Shown here one piece after another: positions 8,801 through 14,773 of a stretch of 33,325 nt of DNA; positions within the stretch are counted from its first letter, which is position 1; each line of letters starts with the position of its first letter. Below the pieces are notes generated by a model. That model had not been told where the DNA came from. It saw only the letters and a program-made list of their open reading frames with translations, and did no database searches. The translations under genes were made by a program, and so were the position numbers. The stretch lies in assembly GCA_017396465.1 (NCBI GenBank), contig JAFQLU010000098.1, forward strand, positions 1 through 33,325, written 5' to 3'. This stretch comes from Clostridia bacterium. GTDB taxonomy: Bacteria > Bacillota > Clostridia > UBA1381 > UBA9506.

Positions 8801-9242
8801 CTTCGGTGCAGGCAACATCGCTGTATAGCGGCGTTCCTCTGTTTAACAGAATAAAATTAAAATTGGGCGCAACCTTGTAGTTTTCATGGGAAAGCATTTT
8901 CACCCATGCGCTGATACGGTAAGTCTTTCCGGGGTAAAGGGTGATGTTATCCACGCCGCTGTTTAATACGCCGGAGGGGTTAACAGTGCAATCCTGGCGG
9001 ATTTTTAAGGCATGCTTCGAGTTGCCTGCGCCGGGAGAATACACCGGATTGTCCGCCGTGTTGTCTGCAGACCTTGCGGCAGAAACATCGGAATTTAAAA
9101 AATCGTCCTCCGATTCAAAGCTATAGCAAAAGGCATCCGTTGCGTATCGGGAGGGAAGAATCACCTCGTCCGATTCGGCGCAAACGGGAAATGCCGCCAT
9201 CAGCATAAAAAGTGTTATCAGAATAGAGATATATTTTTTCAA
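5814..9242 (-). CDS. Large secreted multi-CBM SGNH/GDSL esterase
   Basis: This 1142-residue protein begins with a signal peptide (cleavage near CAESDE, residue 21-23). Three consecutive beta-sandwich regions resemble CBM4/9-type modules: about 35-265, 275-487 and 488-740. Each opens with a NxDFE/NGDF-like strand or ends with DD(F/W)(T/S)xEP. About 745-950 is further Ig/beta-rich sequence. The C terminus (957-1140) is an SGNH hydrolase: block I YMGGSSMAG (Ser965 likely nucleophile), block II KDGATT (Gly1006), block III LDDN (Asn1036) and block V DKIHPSGEGH (Asp1112, His1115). This fits a carbohydrate esterase, probably removing acetyl groups from a plant or host glycan. Translation starts at TTG (9240-9242). 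There is no visible wall anchor, so it is secreted or held by its CBMs. Confidence 0.85.
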   Translation of the reverse strand: MKKYISILITLFMLMAAFPVCAESDEVILPSRYATDAFCYSFESEDDFLNSDVSAARSADNTADNPVYSPGAGNSKHALKIRQDCTVNPSGVLNSGVDNITLYPGKTYRISAWVKMLSHENYKVAPNFNFILLNRGTPLYSDVACTEEVSGSGIFDTVIAKGTDIGFKNSDDTISGDWKRLEVTYHADSSFGKYFLDPEKPLQCRLWVRVGSSAHGVGLISDYTDAFLDSIRVPVTDPDTGNVTYEVDTSKFYAEYAIDDWSMEPYEEPAGETAENIISNDFESTSWHSAAGVKWSTTYSETERINDCPDASYDSANHVMQLTYKGSPYTYMDFTVTTDDTATIMHNRAYKISFRLKASEALSSYFSGKTGYMKLIPERAYSDRLERTKNKWAETRLSDTVSEEWATYEYLWYEPTPHMIGRNSGNNDTVRFDLRIYGMPKQGTETTETIGSTDVTYVYTYQNKNGETVYANYNDFQIHLDDFTIEPMDIVLNGDFAYASSENVPSSVWDTTHYKAGTNPHVPNLFGSGTIQTDSTIPAGKNTLVLTANDKAPGQKVEIDSGNYYKISFWAKADNEASCGVAIAPVLDRSVTGAMRDNAVTDINTEGRWGYGNPTGETGDIPYYLYRGTMQTHTYDTLAVKDGETLVYDDYFARMKSVDGYESQTESTAWNYQYYNGTEWVNENILSVRSDWKLTADWKKYECYYRWDYPGQHYRLPRLSIVTDSAADYRLADIRAEKHNLPENKICVSDVSVLENPHFYIGNELRLSYDFHTTVPSLSEGSSVLKFLVGDESGVSAIHSMTLCHGGEEQILEVPDITPGGRLGIEIVPVADNGESGVVYRKTFDGIIAGRVMSQLQTDGETVKISVESEFADIMHDKDVMALLSLYDTNNRLIGMQVYPINPAEKSLLEESLPVSGAAKAKLMVVEDFNTLLPCSDNKTELFFTENKLPFENTDTITVAYMGGSSMAGKGIFYPEESTYRAYITEYLKDAFPEKEVRALNYAKDGATTAYGVAIAEDVAKNNPDIVFIDYALDDNRSDTRAELVSIVEALKSGEKVPYIVFLYTTDHDYTDFSKFHKDVAEKYSIPQIDLRSSLYMHLSGADAKKEGYLFDKIHPSGEGHIIYGKTIIDALQTGKYYHTPK

Positions 9243-9280
9243 GAAAAGTCACGCCTTTCGAAAAATTTCTGTTTGATTTG

Positions 9281-9309
9281 ATTGTAACATAAATAAAGGA
9301 AAAAAGCAA
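9281..9309 (-). promoter_or_regulatory. Promoter of the SGNH esterase gene
   Basis: On the minus strand: TTGCTT, 17 bases, then TACAAT. The leader before the TTG start is about 30 bases and contains AAAGG. Confidence 0.65.
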
Positions 9310-9343
9310 CAGGAATAAGCAGATAGAAACTACAAATGCTATA

Positions 9344-9360
9344 TTCGGGCACAGCCCGAA
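9344..9360 (+). promoter_or_regulatory. Hairpin abutting a ribosome binding site
   Basis: TTCGGGC, loop ACA, GCCCGAA: a 7-bp perfect stem that runs directly into the AAAGGAGTGG of the following 69-residue gene. It could limit ribosome access or stabilise the 5' end. Function is inferred from position only. Confidence 0.5.
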
Positions 9361-9372
9361 AGGAGTGGTTTT

Positions 9373-9582
9373 GTGAAAAGGGAGAAAAAGCCTTATAGGG
9401 CAAAGCCATATGACCATTTGGAGGACATCGAAACCAACGCCTGCTCTGCCACGGAATGCACAGGGCTGATGATTCAGCCGCCGGAAACGGAGGACGAATG
9501 GAAGGCCTATATGGAGGTTTACGATTTCGGTCCGCCCCTTTTGGAGGAGGACAAAAAAGCTTCGGATTCTCTTGACAAATAA
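9373..9582 (+). CDS. Small uncharacterised acidic protein
   Basis: This 69-residue soluble protein starts at GTG behind a strong AAAGGAGTGG. It is basic at the N terminus (MKREKKPYRAK) and acidic later (TEDEWKAYMEVYDF, LLEEDKK). It has two cysteines (NACSATEC) but no CxxC pair. I do not recognise the family. Its last codons (LDK-stop) form the -35 box of the marR promoter, so its 3' end and the regulator's control region are interlocked. The strong ribosome binding site and the protein-like composition support a real gene; function is unknown. Confidence 0.65.
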   Translation: MKREKKPYRAKPYDHLEDIETNACSATECTGLMIQPPETEDEWKAYMEVYDFGPPLLEEDKKASDSLDK

Positions 9583-9600
9583 GGAAAAAAGAAGTATAAT
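9572..9600 (+). promoter_or_regulatory. Full-consensus sigma-A promoter of marR/ABC operon
   Basis: TTGACA (9572-9577), a 17-base spacer, TATAAT (9595-9600). Both hexamers are exact consensus. The -35 lies in the last codons of the upstream small gene and the -10 overlaps the operator at 9599-9627, so strong expression gated by repression is expected. Confidence 0.92.
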
Positions 9601-9627
9601 TAACCTGTTAACTATTAACAGGTTAAT
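9599..9627. promoter_or_regulatory. MarR operator (13-bp inverted repeat)
   Basis: Perfect arms ATTAACCTGTTAA and TTAACAGGTTAAT are separated by CTA. The site overlaps the end of the -10 and the expected transcription start, the classic place for MarR autorepression. The MarR gene starts 25 bases downstream. Confidence 0.9.
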
Positions 9628-9652
9628 TATTTTTGGAAAAGAAGGTGACACC

Positions 9653-10108
9653 ATGCCTATGGATGAACATAACAGCCGCGTTGCCCACAGCTTTGTGAAA
9701 GCGGGCAGAACCCATCGGGCGTATTGCGACCGTTTGGTGGGCAAAATAGGCCTGCACCGCAATCAGCATAAAATTCTGATGATGCTTTCCTGCGGATGCG
9801 AAAAGCCCTCCCAGAAGGAGCTGGCAAAACGGCTTGAAATCAGCACGGCGGCGGTGGCGGTGATTATCAAAAAGCTGGAGCAAAACGGCTATATCACCAA
9901 AACATCCGCAAAAGCGGACGGCAGATTCAATGAAATTGAAATCACACCAAAGGGGAGATGCGTGGTAGAAGAAACCAAAGATGCGTTTTCCGAGTGCGAC
10001 CGTGTTCTGTTTTCCGGTATCAGCGAAGAGGAGCTGGCGGTGTTTTACAGATGCTGCGAAAAAATGTGCGAAAACTTAAAAGGTGCAATGAAGGAGGAAT
10101 CGGAGTGA
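9653..10108 (+). CDS. MarR family transcriptional regulator
   Basis: This 151-residue winged-helix protein has a helix-turn-helix around KPSQKELAKRLEISTAAVAVIIKKLEQNGYI and a wing KTSAKADGRFNEIEITPKG, flanked by dimerisation helices. Members are dimeric repressors released by small ligands or drugs. The start at 9653 follows GAAGGTG. A longer frame from 9572 is rejected because it runs through the promoter and operator. The stop codon overlaps the GTG start of the first ABC subunit (GTGA), indicating translational coupling. It probably represses itself and the exporter through the 9599-9627 site. Confidence 0.93.
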   Translation: MPMDEHNSRVAHSFVKAGRTHRAYCDRLVGKIGLHRNQHKILMMLSCGCEKPSQKELAKRLEISTAAVAVIIKKLEQNGYITKTSAKADGRFNEIEITPKGRCVVEETKDAFSECDRVLFSGISEEELAVFYRCCEKMCENLKGAMKEESE

Positions 10109-11838
10109 AACGGTGGCTGAAATACATAAAGCCATATAAATGGTATTTTATTTTAGGTCCCCTCTGCATGATAGTGGAGGTTGTGGGCGAAGTGAATATG
10201 CCTGCCTTTTTAGCGAATATCATCAATGAAGGCGTAGCGGAACGAAATGTGGGATATATTGTTTTTTCCTGCGCGTGTATGATTGTGATGGCGCTTCTTA
10301 TGATGGCAGGCGGCGTAGGCGGTGCATATTTTGGCGCCAAGGCGGCAGTGAATTTTGCAAGCGACCTTCGGCGGGATGTGTACGCTAAAGTGCAGGATTT
10401 TTCCTTTGCCAATATTGATAAATTCAGCACGGGCTCTTTGATTACCCGTCTGACGAATGATATCACCCAGATACAGAATTTTGTGAACATGATGCTCCGT
10501 ATGTTTCTGCGCTCGCCCGGGATGCTGATTGGTGCTCTTATTATGGCGGTTCGGCTGAATCCGTCGCTGTCTGTTATTTTTGCAGTGGTGATTCCGATGA
10601 TCCTTGCGATTCAGGCGGTTGTAATATCCAAAGCATTCCCCAGGTTCGGCAAAATGCAGACGAAGATTGACGCGCTAAATGCCAATGTGCAGGAGAGCCT
10701 GACCAATGTCCGCGTAGTGAAATCCTTCGTGCGTGAGGATTACGAGGAAGAAAAATTCGCAGGCGCCAACAAAAACTTAAAGCAGGCAACCCTGTCTGCC
10801 GTGAGCATCATGATTACCATGATGCCCATGATGATGCTGGTGATGAACCTCACCACCGTGGCAGTGATGTGGTTCGGCGGAAACCAGGTTATGGCAGGGC
10901 ACATGCCCGTGGGCGACCTGACTGCCTTTATCACTTATATCAACCAGATCTTAATGTCTCTTATGATGGTTGTGATGCTGTTTATGAACAGTTCCCGTGC
11001 TCTGGCTTCTGCAAAACGAATCACAGAGGTTTTAGACGAAGAGCCGGATTTAAATGATATACACGCAAAGCATAAAGATGCAAAGGTGGAAAAAGGCTCG
11101 GTTACCTTCCAAAATGTTGGATTCCGGTACTATAAAACCAGCAAGGATAAGGTGCTGGACGATATCTCCGTTACCATCGAGGCCGGCGAAACCGTGGGCA
11201 TTATCGGTCCCACCGGCTGCGGAAAATCCACGCTTGTGTCATTGATTCCCAGACTATACGATGCCGATGAGGGTGCTGTTTTAGTGGACGGCATTGACGT
11301 AAAAGACTATTCTTTAGAGCATCTTCGAAGCGGCATCGGCATGGTGCTGCAGAAAAATGTGCTGTTTTCCGGCACCATCGACGAAAACTTGAAATGGGGC
11401 GACGATACGGCATCGGAAGAGGAAATCCGCAAATTTGCCGACTTTGCTCAGGCAGACGGCTTTATCACAAGCTTTTTGGAAGGGTATGAAACCCAACTGG
11501 AGCAGGGCGGCGTGAACCTGTCCGGCGGACAGAAGCAGCGTCTCTGTATTGCAAGAGCCCTTCTCAAGAAACCGAAAATCATTATTTTGGATGACAGCAC
11601 CAGCGCGGTAGATACCGCAACGGAAGCAAAAATCCGCGAAGCCTTTGCCGGTCAGTTGAAGGATGCTACCAAGATTATCATCGCGCAGAGAATTTCTTCC
11701 GTGTGTGATGCAGATAAAATTATCGTCATGGACGAAGGAAAGATTTGCGGCGTGGGAACTCACGCAGAGCTTTTGGCAGGAAATGAGGAGTATCAGGAAA
11801 TCTATTACTCCCAGAGTGAAAAGGAGGTGCAAAGCTAA
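10105..11838 (+). CDS. Heterodimeric ABC exporter, subunit A (degenerate ATPase site)
   Basis: This 577-residue half-transporter has six membrane helices (about 12-300) and one nucleotide-binding domain: Walker A GPTGCGKST (368-376), signature LSGGQ (472-476) and Walker B ILDD (494-497). The catalytic glutamate position is Asp497 and the H-loop histidine is Gln528 (IIIAQRIS). The same two changes mark the degenerate half of heterodimeric exporters such as TM287/288, BmrCD and LmrCD. The GTG start overlaps the marR stop and follows AAGGAGG; a longer frame from 9958 merely shadows marR. Its stop overlaps the ATG of subunit B (TAATG). Likely role: drug or lipid-like substrate efflux. Confidence 0.93.
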   Translation: MKRWLKYIKPYKWYFILGPLCMIVEVVGEVNMPAFLANIINEGVAERNVGYIVFSCACMIVMALLMMAGGVGGAYFGAKAAVNFASDLRRDVYAKVQDFSFANIDKFSTGSLITRLTNDITQIQNFVNMMLRMFLRSPGMLIGALIMAVRLNPSLSVIFAVVIPMILAIQAVVISKAFPRFGKMQTKIDALNANVQESLTNVRVVKSFVREDYEEEKFAGANKNLKQATLSAVSIMITMMPMMMLVMNLTTVAVMWFGGNQVMAGHMPVGDLTAFITYINQILMSLMMVVMLFMNSSRALASAKRITEVLDEEPDLNDIHAKHKDAKVEKGSVTFQNVGFRYYKTSKDKVLDDISVTIEAGETVGIIGPTGCGKSTLVSLIPRLYDADEGAVLVDGIDVKDYSLEHLRSGIGMVLQKNVLFSGTIDENLKWGDDTASEEEIRKFADFAQADGFITSFLEGYETQLEQGGVNLSGGQKQRLCIARALLKKPKIIILDDSTSAVDTATEAKIREAFAGQLKDATKIIIAQRISSVCDADKIIVMDEGKICGVGTHAELLAGNEEYQEIYYSQSEKEVQS

Positions 11839-13715
11839 TGGCAGCACGTTCTTTTGAAACCTTATCCAAGCGGTACAGCAGCCACAAGCCGCCCAAGGGA
11901 ATGCCGGGCGGACCCGGTATGGGAGGTCCCCGTGGCGGTGGTCCGGGTAGACGTGGCCCGGGTGGACCCGGCGGAAAGCCCAAGAACACAAAAACCACGA
12001 TTGTAAGGCTTTTAGGATATTTAAAAGCATTCCGCTTCCGCATCGGTATTGCCTTTTTCTTTATGGTAGTCCGTGCCATTTCCCAGATTGCAGGCGCATA
12101 CACTCTGCGCCCCATTATCAACGACTATATCGCAGTAGGCAAAATGGAGGGCTTTGTATATGCCCTTGCCGTTCTGGCAGGGATTTATATTGTGGGCGTT
12201 GTGTCCACCTATGTGCAGAACCGCATCATGATTTCCGTATCCCAGGGAACCATTGAAACCATTCGAAACGACCTGTTCCAAAAGGTGCAGAAGCTTCCCG
12301 TGCGGTTTTACGACACGGAAAACACCGGTGAAATCATGAGCCGTTTTACCAATGATGTGGATAATATCGGCATGATGTTAGACTCTGCCGTGATGTCCCT
12401 GGTGTTCGGTATCATCAATCTGGTGGGAACCTTTGCCATGATGCTTTACACCAATGTGTGGCTCTCTTTGATTACGGCGGCGTTTCTGCCCATATTCATC
12501 CGCGGCGGTGCGCTGATTGGTAAACGAAGCAGAAAGTATCACTCCCAGCAGCAGGCGGCACTGGGCGCCTTAAACGGCTATATTGAAGAAACCGTTTCGG
12601 GGCAGAAGGTAGTGAAAGTATTCTGCCACGAAAAGGATTGCGAGGAAGAGTTCAGCATGCTCAACGATGACCTTCGCGGCAAGCAGTTCTTCGCCCAGTT
12701 CTTCGGCGGCATTATGGGGCCTGTTATGGGCAACACCAGCCAGGTGTGCTACAGCTTAACGGCGGGTATCGGCGGTATCTTATGTGCCTTAGGCAGATTC
12801 GATATCGGCGGTCTGACGATTTTCGTCAACTATTCCCGCCAGTTCTCTCATCCCATCAACGAAATTTCCATGCAGATCAGTACATTTTTCTCCGCCCTTG
12901 CCGGGGCAGAGCGCGTGTTCCAGATTATGGACAGAGAGCCGGAGGCAGAGGATAAGGAAGATGCCGTATCCCCCGGAAAAATCCACGGCGACGTGGTGCT
13001 GGAGCATGTGACCTTTGGCTATAACCCCGATAAAACGGTGCTGAAGGATATTTCTCTGTATGCCCACCCGGGTCAGAAAATTGCTTTCGTCGGCTCCACA
13101 GGTGCCGGAAAAACCACGATAACAAACCTTTTAAACCGTTTCTATGATATCGATAGCGGAACCATTACCATAGACGGCGTGAATATCAAAGACTATAGCC
13201 GAAGCACCCTTCGGAAAAACATTGCCATGGTTCTGCAGGATACCCACTTATTTACCGGAACCGTGATGGAAAACATCCGCTACGGAAGATTGGATGCCAC
13301 AGACGAGGAAGTGATTGCGGCGGCAAAAACCGCCAGCGCCCACTCCTTTATCATGCGCCTTTCCGACGGATATCAGACGGTGCTGACCGGGGACGGTGCC
13401 AACCTCTCCCAAGGGCAGAGACAGCTTTTAAATATCGCCCGTGCCGCTCTTTCCAAAGCGCCCATTCTGGTGCTGGACGAGGCAACCAGCTCGGTAGATA
13501 CCCGAACCGAGCGGCATATTGAGCATGGCATGGACCGCTTAATGGAGGACAGAACAACCTTCGTCATTGCCCACCGCCTTTCCACCGTTAGAAACGCCAA
13601 CGCCATTATGGTGCTGGAAAACGGAGAAATCATCGAGCGCGGCGACCACGATGAGCTTCTTGCCTTGGGCGGCAGATACTATGAGCTTTGCACAGGGCAG
13701 AAGGAATTGGATTAA
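11838..13715 (+). CDS. Heterodimeric ABC exporter, subunit B (catalytic ATPase site)
   Basis: This 625-residue half-transporter has six membrane helices (about 65-355) and one nucleotide-binding domain: Walker A GSTGAGKT (419-426), Walker B LVLDE (544-548) with catalytic Glu548, and H-loop His579. Its signature is LSQGQ (523-527), not LSGGQ. In the heterodimer this non-canonical signature faces subunit A's degenerate Walker site, while A's LSGGQ completes the active site here. The N terminus carries an unusual cytoplasmic extension (17-49) made mostly of Gly, Pro, Met and Arg. The ATG overlaps the stop of subunit A by one base, giving strict coupling. Ends at the terminator 13732-13769. Confidence 0.93.
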   Translation: MAARSFETLSKRYSSHKPPKGMPGGPGMGGPRGGGPGRRGPGGPGGKPKNTKTTIVRLLGYLKAFRFRIGIAFFFMVVRAISQIAGAYTLRPIINDYIAVGKMEGFVYALAVLAGIYIVGVVSTYVQNRIMISVSQGTIETIRNDLFQKVQKLPVRFYDTENTGEIMSRFTNDVDNIGMMLDSAVMSLVFGIINLVGTFAMMLYTNVWLSLITAAFLPIFIRGGALIGKRSRKYHSQQQAALGALNGYIEETVSGQKVVKVFCHEKDCEEEFSMLNDDLRGKQFFAQFFGGIMGPVMGNTSQVCYSLTAGIGGILCALGRFDIGGLTIFVNYSRQFSHPINEISMQISTFFSALAGAERVFQIMDREPEAEDKEDAVSPGKIHGDVVLEHVTFGYNPDKTVLKDISLYAHPGQKIAFVGSTGAGKTTITNLLNRFYDIDSGTITIDGVNIKDYSRSTLRKNIAMVLQDTHLFTGTVMENIRYGRLDATDEEVIAAAKTASAHSFIMRLSDGYQTVLTGDGANLSQGQRQLLNIARAALSKAPILVLDEATSSVDTRTERHIEHGMDRLMEDRTTFVIAHRLSTVRNANAIMVLENGEIIERGDHDELLALGGRYYELCTGQKELD

Positions 13716-13731
13716 CACAAGTCAAATAAAT

Positions 13732-13769
13732 AAAAATGCAGTAAAACGAAATGTTTTACTGCATTTTTT
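13732..13769. terminator. Bidirectional terminator, ABC operon / AraC-1
   Basis: 16-bp perfect arms (AAAAATGCAGTAAAAC and complement), a 5-base loop, then T. A-run and T-run sit on either side. It separates the convergent exporter and AraC-1 genes. Confidence 0.92.
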
Positions 13770-13805
13770 GTATCAGGAAAGCCATACTGCCCGGTATATT
13801 GCTTA

Positions 13806-14636
13806 CTACAGATTTGCCTGTAAATTTTTCCGATACTCTCTCGGTGTCACGCCCGTTATTTTCTTAAAAATTCTGCTGAAATAAAAAGAATCCTCAAAGC
13901 CCACCATAGACGAGATATCCGAAACGGAAAAGGTACTGTCGGAAAGAAGCCGCTTTGCCTGCTCGATTCTGGTAGACAGCAGGTATTGGTGCGGCGTGGT
14001 GCCGACAGTTTCTTTAAACACGCGCAGAAAGTGACTGCGGCTTAAGTTGCAGATATCCGCCAGATACCCTACATCCGTGTTTTCATTATAGTAATTCTGC
14101 AAATAGCGAACGGCAGGCCACACAGAATACGGAACATCGGATGTATCTGTTTTTTCCGTCAATGCACATAAAACAGAAAGAAACAACGCATTCTTCCGAT
14201 TTTCCGAGACGCGTACGGAAGCCCGCATAGCGTGCACAAACTGCAAAAACACCTTTCCGGCATCTAAAGGGTCCGCCGCTGTATATACACCGCCCGAAAG
14301 TCCGCAATCTAAAAGGAGTTTTTCTGCAAATTCTCCGTGAAAATGAATCCAATAGCTGACGGAGTCTTTTTCTAAAATGTTTTCCTGGGGCAGTCCCGGC
14401 GGATACAGAACAAACTGGCCTTTGGAAAGGGAGTGCACCTTTCCGTCATAATAAACGCAGACGGTGCCGGACTCAACATATAACAGATGATAGTCAATCC
14501 GCCCTTTTTTGCGGACTACATGCATCCGGCTTTTCGCAGGACGCTGCACACCACAGCTGAATACGGTAAGATAATTCCCGTAATCCTTATAATTTTCTCC
14601 CTGGAATGTGCAGATGTAGAGTTTTTCTTCTTCCAT
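13806..14636 (-). CDS. AraC family regulator 1
   Basis: This 276-residue protein has an N-terminal cupin-like sensor half (about 20-120, including GRIDYHLLYVESG and YWIHFHGE) and a C-terminal AraC DNA-binding domain with two helix-turn-helix units (about 188-209 and 236-259) ending in GFEDSFYFSRIFKKITGVTP-REYRK. Such proteins usually bind a sugar and activate nearby glycan genes. The ATG follows AAAAGGAGCG. It is divergent from the secreted Asp-box glycosidase gene. It is a clear paralogue of AraC-2 (18312-19157): the WIHFHG, LLDCGLSGG and GFED-YFSRIFKK segments are shared. It is expected to control the 14774 gene from the shared intergenic box. Confidence 0.93.
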   Translation of the reverse strand: MEEEKLYICTFQGENYKDYGNYLTVFSCGVQRPAKSRMHVVRKKGRIDYHLLYVESGTVCVYYDGKVHSLSKGQFVLYPPGLPQENILEKDSVSYWIHFHGEFAEKLLLDCGLSGGVYTAADPLDAGKVFLQFVHAMRASVRVSENRKNALFLSVLCALTEKTDTSDVPYSVWPAVRYLQNYYNENTDVGYLADICNLSRSHFLRVFKETVGTTPHQYLLSTRIEQAKRLLSDSTFSVSDISSMVGFEDSFYFSRIFKKITGVTPREYRKNLQANL

Positions 14637-14666
14637 CTTTTTCGCTCCTTTTGTGTCTTTTGAAAA

Positions 14667-14695
14667 ATTATATCATAATATGAGACTTTTGTCCA
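14667..14695 (-). promoter_or_regulatory. Promoter of AraC-1
   Basis: On the minus strand: TGGACA (14690-14695), 17 bases, TATAAT (14667-14672), preceded by TGA as an extended -10. The -35 lies in the box conserved with the AraC-2 region, so the regulator could also control itself. Confidence 0.75.
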
Positions 14696-14717
14696 GTTTT
14701 ATAGAGGAAAATCCATG
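14687..14717. promoter_or_regulatory. Conserved AraC divergon box 1
   Basis: TTTTGTCCAGTTTT, then TAG, GGAAAATC and CATG match 19200-19231 almost base for base, with one single-base indel. The box sits between the divergent promoters at the same distance from both. This suggests the binding site of the neighbouring AraC protein. The TGTCCA part is also the AraC-1 -35 region. Confidence 0.65.
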
Positions 14718-14735
14718 TACTTTCGAAAAAATAAA

Positions 14736-14744
14736 TGATACAAT
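14736..14744 (+). promoter_or_regulatory. Extended -10 promoter of the Asp-box glycosidase gene
   Basis: TGATACAAT, an extended -10, with no good -35 at 17 bases (TGTACT). This is typical of a promoter needing an activator. The identical nine bases occur at the same place before the GH4 gene (19250-19258). Confidence 0.65.
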
Positions 14745-14773
14745 AAAGCAAATACAAAAGGAGAGTGGTATAT

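Noticed and set aside
9572..9652. Upstream start for MarR
   Set aside because: The extension is encoded by the promoter and operator; the ATG at 9653 has its own ribosome site.
9121..9762. 213-codon minus-strand frame over the marR control region
   Set aside because: It runs antisense across the promoter, operator, the 69-residue gene and the SGNH start, and has no protein-like pattern.
11314..12030. 238-codon minus-strand frame inside the ABC exporter genes
   Set aside because: It is antisense to conserved Walker and signature coding sequence and lacks a start signal.
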